A stretch of DNA of 64,000 nt. It comes from Rhynchosporium graminicola (taxonomy: Eukaryota; Ascomycota; Leotiomycetes; Helotiales; Ploettnerulaceae). The stretch covers positions 943,001 through 1,007,000 of the forward strand of contig FJUW01000002.1 of NCBI GenBank assembly GCA_900074885.1. The letters run 5' to 3'. Within the stretch, counting starts at the first letter, position 1, and each line of letters opens with the position of its first letter. Shown here one piece after another: positions 23,728-35,607 of this stretch. Under the pieces are notes generated by a model. It ran no database searches and was not told the origin of the DNA. It worked only from the letters and a program-made list of their open reading frames with translations. Both the position numbers and the translations under genes were made by a program.

Positions 23728-25359
23728 CTACGCGCTCTTTGGTGCGTTATCCTTAGAAAGTCTCTGTATATCACGACAGTGGTCAGCAGCTACACGAGTC
23801 AAGAATGACACATGAGTCCTTACCAGAAGATTCCGGAGCAGCACTGCTATCGTGACCTTTCCAATCGCCGGTACATAAATACTAGCATGTTCCTTCACAG
23901 CCGCCGTATCGAAGTTCTTTTCGCTGGAGAAGTTTATACAGACAGCTCCATCTCTGATAAGTTTTGGGTCCACCTTGTAGTTCTTACCCGGCACACCGCT
24001 GATCACCACATCACTCAATGCTAAGCATCGCTCCAATGCCCATCCCTCTTTGAATTGAACTTCGTGTTTGTGATTTTTGATCCCGGTTCCGCGAGTGAAA
24101 AGTTGTACGCCATCCAAATCGATCGAGTAAACGTGGGCTCCATCATTCGCCAGCAGAGCTGCCAATGGTCTTCCAACTACTTCGGAGCGATTTATGACTG
24201 TGATAGTCTTTCCAAACAGTCTGTTTCCGTATGGGATAACTGTGTTATATATATGCAGATGTTCCAGCACCTTAACGACAGCTAGAGGCGTACATGGCAG
24301 GATGGACTTGTGTTGATTCGTGGGAGGATCGAGGAATCGAATGTTCTGATACATGTTAAAGACGTATTTGTGAGAGAGGCCTTCGACATCTTTGGAGGGA
24401 GAAACGAGTTGTTGTATATAGTAGTCCTGGCGGGATGTGCTGGGGAAGATAGGGTAATATACGATGATGCCGTGGACTGAGGGATCGGTGTTTGCGGCTA
24501 GGATTGCTTCTTCAACGTCTTCTTTGGAGATGGTTCTGATTTCGAAGAGAAAGCCACTGGCTAAGTTAGCAAGTAGTCCATCTATTACGATCTTTGAGAA
24601 GAAGTAGTTAGAGGTAGCAGGTAGCACATTGTTCGCTGTTCACTTGCTAGAAACAGCTTGCTACAACAGCCAATCCAAGTTGAAGGAGTCAAACGTCCAA
24701 TTCGGTTTGTGCCCTTTGATCGAGGCTAAGCAAATTCATCTGCAGCGAAGCAAGAACTCGCAAACTTATATAATCTAGTAAAGTCATCATATATTCTCTT
24801 GTAACTTTGAAGTGTTCCCCTGGCCATTGTCATGGATTCGATTTTATAGGGTTACCGGAATTACATGACATTGCCCGAGGTAACACTTGAAAGTCATTCG
24901 AATAGTTACTGACCTTGCAAAGTGACGACCAAGATAACAAGTCTACTTCGCTGGAGACGAACTTGCCTATCTTTCACTCGAATGCTATAGCTGTGACCAT
25001 CTTTTGTATATATCTTTATACCCTTATAGGTACTATTCCTACCACCTCATATAGGCGTATAGTCCATTCTACTACAGAGAACTTCGGTTCACTCACTTTT
25101 CCTTACAAGTCTTCGCTGAGTACTCAGCATATACTTGAGCAGCCGGATCCTCGTTCGCCAGGAACCCAACCAGCTTGGGCTGGAAATCTAGCTCCGTCAA
25201 CCCTTGTGCTACCTCTCCAAGTAAGGACTTCGCAATTGTGTTAGCTAGTATGACTTTGCAGGTCGGAACTGTCGAAGATAGGGTATTCGATAGAGGGATA
25301 TTCGGTAGAGGGGTAGTCGCCTCGGGGTCTTGCAGAGGGTTCTCAGTTTCAACAGGCAT
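23728..25359 (-). CDS. MTD1: Methylenetetrahydrofolate dehydrogenase (NAD+), Mtd1-type
   Basis: Oxidises 5,10-methylene-THF to 5,10-methenyl-THF with NAD+ in cytosolic one-carbon metabolism feeding purine synthesis. Exons on the minus strand are 25359-25097, 24556-23824 and 23763-23728; 343 aa. The N-terminal exon carries KLVGFLANEDPAAQVYAEYS. The main exon carries DVEGLSHKYVFNMY, KSILPCTPLAVVK, the dinucleotide-binding INRSEVVGRPLAALLANDGA and IGKVTIAVLLRNLL. All match the monofunctional yeast Mtd1 rather than the trifunctional C1-THF synthase. Splice joins keep frame (donors GTGAGT and GTAAGG). The first intron, 24557-25096, is 540 nt, about ten times the usual length here, and shows no ORF of note. 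Confidence 0.95.
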
Positions 25360-26372
25360 CTTGAATAATTGTTAGGATGTTCTGAAAATCGCGAAGAAAG
25401 AAGGAGGGATGATAGGAAGAAACAAAGGCAACTACGGGTAGGAGTAGGGACCGAGTAATAAATTATATTCTGCCGTCTGTCGCCGCCCCGGGACTATCTC
25501 TCGACTAATCCATCCCATCACGCTGCAATGGAGGTCTGAATATGATAAACCCTGAAATTACTTATTTAATAAGGTTGCCAAGCTACCTATTCTAAGAACG
25601 CTAAGATTCAATAGAGCTAAAGACATAAAGCAATCTTGGGATCTCAAATCTCATCAGAATTCCAAGTAATTAGCACCCTCGGTATGGAATACTTTTAATA
25701 TACCTAGGGGCGAGACTTCTCTTATCGAGCGATACGCCGATAAGAATAATCTTGGAGGGGTAATCTAGTGCCGCCTTTATCTGCCATGTCTTCGCAGATT
25801 CAATCATGCCTCCAGGTGATGGGTATTGCAAGCAGTTGCAAGTAGGTATATTATAGTTCCTATGTACGCATATCTTGCTCTTATGTCAGAACTGTCCTTA
25901 TCCTTATACATATGGCAATCGCTACTATATTAAAGCACAGCTTACAAGGAAGTACCTTAGCTCGGGATATTCACGTACTATAAGTCTCTTTGCTCTTTCT
26001 CGTAGAGCAGCATAGGTAGGCTTTACTTAGCTGTGATTTCGCAGTTAATGATGCAAAGATCAAATCGCTATATAAGTGTATATTTTCAATTAAATTCACT
26101 GCTTTTAACGAATTCATACCTAGCTTAGGTAGCCTTTCATAAAAAAAAACTGGCGTGCCTGATTGGAAATTACCCCTGTCTCGCCCCTGTCTAGCGGGGT
26201 CGAGAAGATATAACGCGAATTCTTAGTGGCAAGGCTGAGGAGGATGACTTCTTTAGTTTCGAATTCTTATACCTTTCGAAGCACCTCACTTTTCGAATTC
26301 CTTGCTAGAACTCAACGCGAAAATCCTATGTATTAAAGACGTGTTGAATACCTCACAAAGGAGGTTAATAAA
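25360..26372. other. Divergent intergenic region, MTD1/MMS19
   Basis: About 1 kb between divergently transcribed genes. From about 25540 to 26220 it is AT-rich with many TpA steps and no ORF, resembling a mutated repeat remnant. The flanks probably hold the two promoters. Confidence 0.4.
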
Positions 26373-29300
26373 ATGCCTCTTTTTAGTATTGCAGACTGGC
26401 TTGGAGCTGCAAATCTTGACGATGGACAGGTTGCTAGGGAAGAAGAGATCGTTGCAGATTATGCTGGCTGTAAGAACACAAACTAATCCCTCTGAGCAGT
26501 GACTAACTAGCAGCATAGCAATCGAACTGTCCGTTTACTCAGTGGATAATCTGGTAAACGACTTAGCGCCATATATCCATTCCAACAATGACTTGATAGG
26601 CGTGGCCAGAGGCAAGTTAATCTTCTTTTAAGTCTCGACAAGTACTTCAGGTTTCCTAATATTGCATAGGACTGGAACTTCTATCCAGAGTTCTTAGTAG
26701 ATTGACGGTAGAACCGTCCAGGCATTCAGGTGGATGATCCTTCTATCATTTACCATCCAAATGTCCTAACCCGTTTCGATAGTCAATCACCTCACCGGCT
26801 ATCTTTGCAGCAGGCTAGAGAACATCAACGACCTACCTGCTTACCGCGCCGGAATTCATGAAATTGCATGTTGCTTGGAAGTCATCGTTTCTTGGAAGCA
26901 CTTTCCACCCGGAGAATCTGCAAATGTTGCTTCAGCGATCTTCAGTCTCTCGCAGCAGAGCAGATTCAAGCCTCTGAAGCTCGCGGCTCGTGAAACTCTG
27001 TATCTCTTGGTTACAACGCTGATCAAATCACGAGGCGATGCGCTCCTAAGATCTACGACCATTCCTCGAATCGTCCAAGGCCTTCTCAGTATCGCGGAGT
27101 TGGAGAAAACACCAGAGTGCTTGGGCTTACTCTTCCAGCTCTATACGTATCTCAGTAAGGAGTGGGATCTAGAAGCTCCAGAGTGCCAAAATATTTGGGA
27201 CTCTTGTAGCAGATTTTGGCCAGTGAAGTTTGTCGCCACAGGCAAAGTAACCAGACCGACCGAGGCGGAGCTACGAGAGATGCTACTCGAATGCATGCTG
27301 TCGAATGATTCCTACGCAAAAGATGCAATTCCAATGTTTCTTAATAAGCTGGACGTCACAAGTGATCTCTCTGCTGATACGAAGGTGAGCATACCAATTC
27401 ATCATGAAATTCTGTTAGCTAACGTAAAATAGAATGAGGTTTTGACCGCCCTGGCTGGAGGCATGGAGTCCTATTCTGCTTCGGAAGTTGAACCATGGTC
27501 GCTCAAAATCTGGAATTCCCTCAAATTTGAAGTCTGGAATGGAGAAAATGATGATTTTATCAGATCTACTTTGAAGGTTTTCCATGGGCTGAGCTCTAAA
27601 CTCGGTCGAAATTCGCATGACTGGACAAGCTCTGAGAGCTCTTCAGCGGACTACGTGCTTACCGCTGCCAAGGAGTGTAAGGAAAGACTTCAAGACTCCA
27701 AGAAGCAGTTTACGAGATCTACTGGTATGATTTTGAGTGCTATCGCATCCGGATCGCCTTATGCGTTCCAGCTGGTTTTCAAAGAGGTCCTCCCGAGCAT
27801 GATTACAATTTGGCAAGACCTCCGACTAGGATCCGAGAAGACACTTTTGCTCGGGGTTTTCAATAACATTTTGGTTGCCCGACTGGCACTGCCAGACATT
27901 TCGAATCCTGATGCCACATACCCATTGGGATCAGATGCTTTAATCGCAGTCGATCAGCAGAACATGGCTCACCTAAACACAGATTTTGCGAAGTTCTCTC
28001 AAAACTTGGTCGATGTTTACTTTAGTGCTTTTACCAACTCCGACTCGTTTCCAGGATCTTCCGCTGATCCCTCTCTCACCGTTGCGGCGATCAAGGGTTT
28101 TACGTTACTCTTTCAAATTCCGGATTATTTGTCAATGGTGGAGCAAGGCATGATTGTTCAGAAGCTGAATGGCCTTGCCACAACTAAAGGACAGGACGCT
28201 GAAGTTGCACATACTGTTTTGGACTCGCTGCAGCAAATTTGTTCCATTGACCCGATCGTTTTCCGAGAAAATACATTGTTGGACTTCCTCCAGAAGCTCC
28301 CGGACAAATTGTCGACCAACCCAGAGGAATCCAAACTCGAGATGGAGGAGATCGTAGTCTGTTTAGAGGCGCTGACAGAAATCTGTTGCACTGTTGTCTG
28401 TAAGAAGGAGGCCAAGCCCTTGCCAGCTGTCATGGGTGCTGGTAACTTCTGGCATAGAAACTTCGATGCCATGATAGAAAAGCTTCTGACTAAGTATGTG
28501 AGTGTCATGAGCCACGGCGGACAATTGCCGTATGCCGGCGCGCTTGTCGCCTCCATTGCAAATGCTATCGAGAAATTCAACAAAACCGTAGAGGCTGCAC
28601 AGCTTGCTTCGCGACGTCCTCATTCGACTGACTTGTTGGCGGGTCCTTACGATTACATCATCCTGTCCTTGTTCCGCGAGATCGTGGTACAAAAGGTTGA
28701 TGCCAACGGCCAATTGTACATTGGTGTGAAGTTATCGAGCACCAGTGAAGATCTTGACAAACTGGTGAGAATGATTGGCAGAGCAACAACGTTAGCATTG
28801 CGTTCTAAGTTGATGATCGACACCAACAACATTGTCCTCAACTGGAATCGCAAATTTCCCAACGAACCTAGCTCGATTTGGTCTCTATTCACGCATACTG
28901 GCGATGGATTGCTTGCAACTACGCAGAAGAATCTACAGGAGAGCCCTACAGATAAGTGTCTCGCGAACATCTTGTCCTCCGCGATTCTTGCAGCAATGCC
29001 ACCGAAGGTAAGTCTTTATCATATCATCTTATCAGTATATACTAACTATCCTCAGATCAAAAACGAGTTACGCGTCCCCGCTGGCGACGTAGCAGCTGCC
29101 ATGATATACAATTCTCTCAATATGCCCAAGGATAGCTCTCGAGCATGCCTAGAGTCAACACACTCGATGCTTCAGCTTCTGGTCAATAAATTTGGCGCCG
29201 CCAAGGAAGTTTTAGAGGATGGTACTATGCTGTTGGATGTAATGAAGACACTCGTAACCAAGTCAAATTCTGAAAGCGGCAAACAATCCGGCAAAATCTA

Positions 29301-30030
29301 CCAAACATTGGCGTACTTCGCTGCAGCATCACTTGCAGCATTTGATCCCACGCATGAACCTCTCATCAATATTATGATTGATGGCATTCAGAACCCTACC
29401 ATTGGTCGCAAGGTTGCAGGATCATTCCGACTGCTACTGGCACCATCACCGGTTCTGACCAAGGCCAACAACTGCGCCGTCCGATTGTTGAGAAACTCGA
29501 AGTGCTTCGCCATTGCGGTCAAGCCTCTGATTGCACTCTGGCAAGCAACAGAAGACAAAATTTTAAAGGAGAATTACTTGGTCGCTATCTCTGGAGTCAT
29601 GTTCTACATGACTCCAGAACAAATTGACGACGGTATCTTAGCCTCCGAGCTCCTCCCTATCGTTCTTGAAGGCTTGGCAGTCAAGGATGAGCAATTTACC
29701 AAGATCGCCTTTATGAAGGCTCTTCTGAACCTCGTTGCTCGTCATCCTTCGATTATTGAGGAGCACCTCGACTCCGTCCTGAACCGCGTTCTGGATCGTT
29801 TGCGTAATACATATGATTCTCCTTCAGATAGTTCAGTCGAGTGCCGTATCCTCGCGGTGGATGTTCTTATCTTGTTGGTCAAGACGGCTAAACCTGCTCT
29901 CCTCATGCAGCGCTCCATGAAGATCAACCAGGAGCTGAATTGGGCTAAAGACGATGTTGCGTGGGATGTTCGGAAGAAGATCGGAGAGTGCTCAATGCAG
30001 TGGTTCAACCTGGCTGATCGGGCAGAGTAG
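26373..30030 (+). CDS. MET18: MMS19/Met18, cytosolic Fe-S protein assembly and DNA repair factor
   Basis: Large HEAT-repeat adaptor of the CIA targeting complex. It delivers Fe-S clusters to apoproteins such as XPD/Rad3 helicase and DNA polymerases. Exons: 26373-26469, 26519-26611, 26670-26729, 26783-27384, 27433-29007, 29056-30030; 1133 aa, normal for fungi. The N-terminal block (ELSVYSVDNLVNDLAPYI, then GLELLSRVLSRL) and the CSRFWPVKF segment followed by PMFLNKLD and PWSLKIWNSLKFEVW are the MMS19 signature order. The C-terminus has HEAT-like helices (VLNRVLDRLR). The second intron, 26612-26669, must use a GC donor (AG|GCAAGT) to keep frame. The intron 29008-29055 is an open multiple of three, but has perfect GTAAGT, CTAAC and CAG signals. 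The start is the first ATG; a further 5' exon is possible. Confidence 0.93.
26612..26669 (+). other. GC-AG intron in MMS19
   Basis: The donor is AG|GCAAGT and the acceptor CATAG, 58 nt, with a CTAAT branch-like site. Splicing here joins ..GVAR to GLELLSRV in frame, exactly where family members are continuous. The only nearby GT donor (GTTAAT at 26615) leads to a stop. Confidence 0.75.
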
Positions 30031-30494
30031 ATTTCTGGGTAGTTGACGTTTCCTGCCTTCTCTACTCCTTCTAGAGTCTTGGATGGGGTTTACCGGGAAT
30101 TGATATAATTTGTTACTGGGTTACTTACATCTTTGGGGAAGCTTCGGTGGGTTCTCGGATGGGTTGGATCGTGGATTGGAGTATGCATAGCGATGGCGTC
30201 TAGAGATGGATAGAAAGGATGCAATATTGCTTCAGAGACATATGAACACGTGATTGAGGACGAGAATTAGAGAACAGTGAAGGACATGAGTGATGTAGCG
30301 CCCTCCTTCTCAAAGACCTAGTTTGGTATCGAAGCACGTGAAACAATGGTTGTGATAATCAAGATCCAGTACTTCTTTTGGTTGAAGCAGTACCTGAGCG
30401 CAGCCTGCCGTGCTATCTTTCTCAGTCCTCCATTTTACGCTCCCAACTCTCCAAGATATCAAAATCCTCGAATCTTACACAAATAAGACCCCTC

Positions 30495-31314
30495 CTACGT
30501 AGTCTTCTTACTCCTCTTTTTCGACCCCTTCGGTGTGCCCGTTTCCTCACCACCAGCAACACTGACGCCCGAACTCTCCGCCAACAAACTCGCCCACTTA
30601 TCATCCATACTCTTACCCTCCTCCCCCTCCTCAACACTAACAACCTTCTTCTCCTTCTTAACCACTTTCCCCGGATCCAATTTTCCGACCGCGTCCACCG
30701 CACTAGCAATCATTTGCTGAAACGGCAGTACCACAAAGAACCCCTTCTTATCAAACCATTGTGTAAACGGCTTCCTAATGCTAACCACCTTTCCGGCCCC
30801 CTTCTCCCTTTTCGCCCAAACAGTGACAGTCAACTGATAGATAGGGACATGTTTCTCCGTCTTACTCGCTACCTGGATCTTCTCCCCAGCTTTATTCGTT
30901 CCGATGTACACAGTGCCTTTTTCGACGCCCCAGATCCAGAACGTGAGAGCTCCATTCAAAAGTGTATAGATGAGGACGGCGGCAGCGGTGTAGTGTTTAG
31001 TGGAGTCGAAGCCGAAAGTGTAGTCCCAGTAGAAGGTTGCGGCGCAGATGATGAAGGCGGAGTAGCCGATGACGAGGCGCGTATCGGTGAGGGTGTGGGA
31101 CTGTACGAAGGAGAGAGAGTTGAGGTAGGCGGGAATGGCGTCGTCGGAAGTATTTTTGAGGTCTAGAGGTAGTCTTAGTAGATATTCGTGGAAGTACTAA
31201 TGTATTGCTGTTTTTGCATTTCTTGCTTCGAGAGAAAGATGATGGCTGTAATATTCAAGTCAGTCACATACCTGCTAATGAGTGCACCGAGATTCTCTCT
31301 TGTGAAGTTGCCAT
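30495..31314 (-). CDS. SPC2: Signal peptidase complex subunit 2 (SPC25/Spc2)
   Basis: Non-catalytic ER-membrane subunit of the signal peptidase that cleaves signal peptides from nascent secretory proteins and contacts the translocon. Exon 1 is 31314-31272 and exon 2 is 31162-30495, with intron 31163-31271 (GTATGT..CTCTAG); 236 aa. The joined start reads MATSQERISVHSLADLKNTS, matching the usual Spc2 N-terminus. Two adjacent membrane spans follow (LVIGYSAFIICAATFYW and YTAAAVLIYTLLNGALTFW), then the conserved EKGTVYIG and SKTEKHVPIYQLTV blocks. The tail is Lys-rich (KGSKKRSKK). In-frame ATGs upstream (to 31455) exist, but the family starts here. It is divergent from EMC3 with 226 bp between start codons. 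Confidence 0.95.
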
Positions 31315-31540
31315 GTTTGCGATTGTTGTGGTGAGGGGTGTAGGTGTCGATGAGGAGGAAGTGTCTCTCAGAGGAACAATGTGGGCGAGGCGCGGTTGGG
31401 TGAACGTGTCTTGAACTGAGCTTTCGGAACGAACCGAGTTAGCGTTCCTTGCCATTTCAACGTCAGGCAATCTTCAGTTACTTATATCAAGGCACCTCCC
31501 GAAAAGTCAGTATTGCACCGATTTAGAAACTACTGCAATC

Positions 31541-32608
31541 ATGTCGCAAGTTCCTGTTCAGACGATCCATAGAGATCCCCAGCTCTTGTACGAATGCCTA
31601 ATGCTATAGCTTTTTCTTTTGAAAGAAGATGTGCTAACAGTAATTTACAGTTACTGGATTTTGATCCCTATCACAGTGGTCATGGTACGCGACTCTCCCT
31701 CTATGCTCATCCCCTATGAATGAAGGAGCTTTCAGTTAACACCCGTCAGATCCTAACAGGCGTCCTCCGCCACTACGCAACCGTCCTCATGCAAACCGCG
31801 CCCAAGAAACAAGAACTCCCCGCCATCCGCGAGCAGCGTTCTCTCCTCCGCGGCATCAACCTCCGTGGTAACGCCAATGCCATCTCGCCCTCCTCCTTCC
31901 AAGCACGAAAGGACTATCTCGTTACCGCATACGAGAATGGTGCGTTCCTCAAGGAGCCTGATAGGAAGGGACAGGCGGCTCCAAATCCGATGACGGATCC
32001 CGCAGCTATGGAGGGCATGATGGGCATGATGAAGGGAAATATGGCGATGATTGTGCCGCAGACGCTCATCATGGGGTGGATTAATGCGTTTTTCAGTGGA
32101 TTTGTTATTAGTACGTTTCCTGCCCTCCCGCACCCGAATGTGTTCAGTCAGCTGTGACATCAAGCATGTCCGTACTCTGCGGATACTTGGTATGCGTGGT
32201 TACTGATTCTGATAGTCAAATTGCCGTTCCCTTTAACGATCAAATTTAAGAGTATGCTGCAAGCGGGCGTTGCGACTAGAGATATGGACCCGCAGTGGAT
32301 GTCATCTATCTCGTGGTATGTGTTGTGTATTTTCGGATTACAGTCGGTTTTCAATTACTTGCTTGGAAGCGATAATGGTTAGTTGTTAACTCTTTGTCTG
32401 GAGAGGCAGTAGCTAATTGGAAATAGCTGCAAGCCAAATGGCTCAGCAGATGGGTCAAATGGGCCCAGGAGCTGGAGCTCAAATGTTTGGACCAGGTGTT
32501 GACCCGGACAAGCAGTTCCAGGCTGAGGCAGAGAACTTAGCCGTTCTGAATCATGAGTACACGTTAAACGGTGTGGAGGATAGACTTTTGGAGACTGTCA
32601 AGGTGTAA
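31541..32608 (+). CDS. EMC3: ER membrane protein complex subunit 3
   Basis: Insertase core subunit of the EMC, of the Oxa1/GET1 superfamily (EMC3/TMCO1), which inserts weakly hydrophobic and tail-anchored transmembrane segments in the ER. Exons: 31541-31587, 31651-31684, 31750-32110, 32216-32377, 32427-32608; 261 aa. Joined sequence: MSQVPVQTIHRDPQLFYWIL, a first membrane span (WILIPITVVMILTGVLRHY), the cytosolic coiled segment (RGINLRGNANAISPSSFQAR), the Met-rich MEGMMGMMKGN loop, spans two and three (LIMGWINAFFSGFVI, LCIFGLQSVFNYLLG) and a C-terminal tail. All four introns have standard borders and keep frame. Length and topology fit EMC3. Confidence 0.95.
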
Positions 32609-32912
32609 AAACAGAAGTATTTTCTTCACCACCTTACATGTAGAGCTTCGTCGGCTGTAAAGAATTCCTCGAGGTTCTTCAATACTAGTGTTCGGCTTGA
32701 CATACCAACGAATTGACTTGTAAAGCTTGATGTGTTATTCTGTGTTTATTGGGCGTAGGAACTCACAGAGGGCAAGAACGACTAGGGCGATTGCCCCATA
32801 TGGAAAGAATGAGACCTTAAATTCCCTTTTCCTTCTCCAATCCTTCTCGAACCCTGCTTCATCATCTCTCTTTCGTATAAGTTTCGTCATTGACGCTCGT
32901 TTGAATCTCGAT

Positions 32913-33908
32913 ATGAGTGAGACTCGGGTTGACCGGTTTTATTCTGCATTTCTCCACAACTTTGGCTTTCCCACCGAAGAGGAGCTCAACGGCGGATGGA
33001 TAACGGTAGAAAAAGCGCCTATTCAACCAACTTGCTCCTTTCACGGTACAATCCAGTGCCAGAGAAGTACTTCTGGCGAGCAATTCGTTTCGCAACCTTC
33101 GGCATCAACGGTAGCTCTATCAAAGCGAGCTGCGTCACAGCCAGAGAATGTTCCTCACCACAAGAAACCTCGACTCTTCAAGTAGGCATCCTCTGCGACA
33201 TCCTCGATCGATAATCTAACGAAGTTTAGTTCTTTGGGGAATCTAGTCAGCCTCCGCGTTGGAATCGCTGGAGCCTACATCGGGGTCCACAGAGACGTCC
33301 TTCTCTCTGCAAGCCCAGGACTGTCGGACATGTGTAAGAATTGCGGTTCCCCTGCAGATCCCACCATATCCCTTCTCAATGAATGCCCCGACACCATGCA
33401 ATCACTGTGTTACTGGATGTATCACAACTATATCTGCATCTCTCAAAACATCTCACAACGCTCCAATAATGTCGATCCGCCCAACACAGCACCAGGCCTC
33501 TTCATCAAGCTATACATTGCTGCCGCCAAGTTCTCTATGCCACTTCTCTGCAACGATGCGATCGATGCCCTCCTCTGTTGTGCCCAGACAATCGATCTTG
33601 TCAGTCTATCGACCCACGTCTACGCTAACACTAAACCCGGGTCGAACCTGAGGAAGCTGCTAGTGAAGGTCATCAGTCGTAGATGCAATGCAGATGATCT
33701 AGTTTCGCAGAGACAGCTTATTCGTACGGACTTCTTATTTGATCTTGCGGAAGCAGCATTCAAGGATCGTGATCAGGGCTTCAATAGGTTTAGGGATCGA
33801 TTACCGCCACAGGAGGGCTTCTGTGCGGCTTTTCATGTCCATGAGAAGGGTGAAGGGAGGTGTGAGATGATGAAGGGGTTTGTTGTTGCTGACGAAGAAC
33901 GACCTTGA
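32913..33908 (+). CDS. BTB/POZ-like domain protein 1 (tandem paralogue)
   Basis: Exon 1 is 32913-33181 and exon 2 is 33230-33908, with intron 33182-33229 (48 nt); 315 aa. The first 90 residues are disordered with a basic end (KRAASQPENVPHHKKPRLF). Exon 2 gives a divergent fungal BTB core (LVSLRVGIAGAYIGVHRDVLL). A C-terminal module ends in FCAAFHVHEKGEGRC and FVVADEERP. BTB domains mediate dimerisation and often recruit Cul3 E3 ligases. In filamentous fungi they form large, poorly characterised families. The downstream gene at 34674 ends in a similar tail, so the two look like a tandem duplication. Confidence 0.75.
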
Positions 33909-34673
33909 TGAGGAGTGTGGGCTCGCGGTAAATGTCGAGGCTCTCTGATGAAATGTTCCGCAAATTAAGATGGTGGTATACTCAAGTCATCAAATGCTAC
34001 TTTCGAGATTTGGGGTCGCACTCTATGGTGGACTGGCACCACGAATTATAGAGAGGCCATTGCAAGGTTCAAGCTGAACTCCAACAGAAAAGGAAAAGAC
34101 ATCTATTCGAAGCCTTGATTACCAACCAGACTCGTTGCTGTAGCATCATCGCTCGTGACTTTGTCTTCCATCCTCGTCAGTCTACTTCCATCTCGAAACA
34201 CTAAGTCGTTAAGCGAGTAGTACTTCCAGCACTATAGTTTTCTCCCAGTTCAAACTTTTCCCTTTTCTCTTTCACAACAACATCAGCGACCGTCTCGTCG
34301 CTCGAGAGTTCGAGCTTTCTCTGCCTTCTTTGAGCAGAACTACAGGCTTTGCTTGACTCCTTCGCAATACCCAATTTTGTCCTCACGTTTACAGCAAGCA
34401 ACGAGTAAACAATTCCAATTTTTGCCCTCAGCTGTCACCTCGTCGACAACGACGCGAGTCTCAACTTCCCTCTGCTTGTCCTGTGCAGGGCTTTAAGCAT
34501 CAGTAAGATAGCGTACTCCTCATATTCGGTTCTGCTGCCTACATCTCCTATGAGCAAAGACTCAACATCTGAAGGTTGAAGCGAATGCTGAAGTCTCTCC
34601 AGGTGAATTCAACACCACTTCACCACTTCAGAAGGCTGACGGGTATGGATAGGCATCTCAACGTACTGTAACG

Positions 34674-35607
34674 ATGCCGGAACAACAGGTTGGATTGCTG
34701 GGAGGACCAATGAACAAGAGGGCATTATTGTTCGGGTAAGGTCGAAGAATACCAGAACAACAACACATTTTCTAACTCTTTTCCACAGCGCCCCAGGCGA
34801 CGCGATTACCTTGATTGTCGGCAACGAAGCCAACAGTACGACGTTCTCGATTCACAAATCCCTCCTTTGTTACACCAGCACTTACTTCCAGAATGCTTGC
34901 AAGTCAGAGCGGTTGAAGCCCGAAGTAAAAGTTATCGAACTTCCAGTTGATCGTCCCGAAGTAATTCGAGGCATGGTGTACTGTACGTGTTATCGAAGCC
35001 CAGTCCGTTCTACATTATTGTTTCAGAGATCATCTTGAAACTTTTCTGTCTTCTTCCTCACAAAACCAACAGTCGCTGATTTTGCATTCCGTATAGGGAT
35101 GTATTATGATGAGCTCGGTATTACCGCTAAGCAATTCAATCACCACACTGTCTTCGACGGCAGCAGAGATATCATGGACACCAAATGGGGATTGTGGGCT
35201 CAGCTGTATGTCCTTGGCGATAAATACGACCTTCCGCAACTTCGCAACCATGTCATGGATGTCATAGTCGATCAATACATTGAAAGCAACTGTCAATCTC
35301 CGCTAGGCATCGTCCCGTACGTATATGAGAATCCAACAGCCCCGATGATCCCCTGCGCATGTTCCTTGTAGATGTCACGAAAGTGTTCGCGACAAGAGCC
35401 ACCATCATGGCGAACAAGAACATGTTTCATGCCGAGTTCCTCTTCGAATTGACCATGGCTTTCGCGGATGCACGAAGACACCTTCACTTCGATGATGATG
35501 ATGCGGCCGATGTCGACTTCTGTAACCGGTTCCATGTTCATAATATTGGAGACCCGATCTGTGGGGACTTGCGTCAGCCTTTTGTGGTTGATGAGCCTGA
35601 ACGCTAG
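34674..35607 (+). CDS. BTB/POZ domain protein 2 (tandem paralogue), one-base frameshift
   Basis: Exons: 34674-34735, 34789-34982 and 35097 onward. The BTB domain is clear: ITLIVGNEANSTTFSIHKSL, then YFQNACKSE, and LYVLGDKYDLPQLRNHVMD. The reading frame is good to YVYENPTAP, near 35340. There the frame runs into a stop within a few codons, while the next frame continues smoothly as DDPLRMFLVDVTKVF to the end (FCNRFHVHNIGDPIC, FVVDEPER). One C missing from the CCCC at about 35340-35343 explains it. No intron of viable size could bridge the shift. The result is either a very recent lesion or an assembly indel. Confidence 0.75.

Noticed and set aside
30378..31166. 262-codon plus-strand ORF over SPC2
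   Set aside because: Antisense to the firmly identified SPC2 exon; non-ATG start and Leu/Arg-rich shadow composition.
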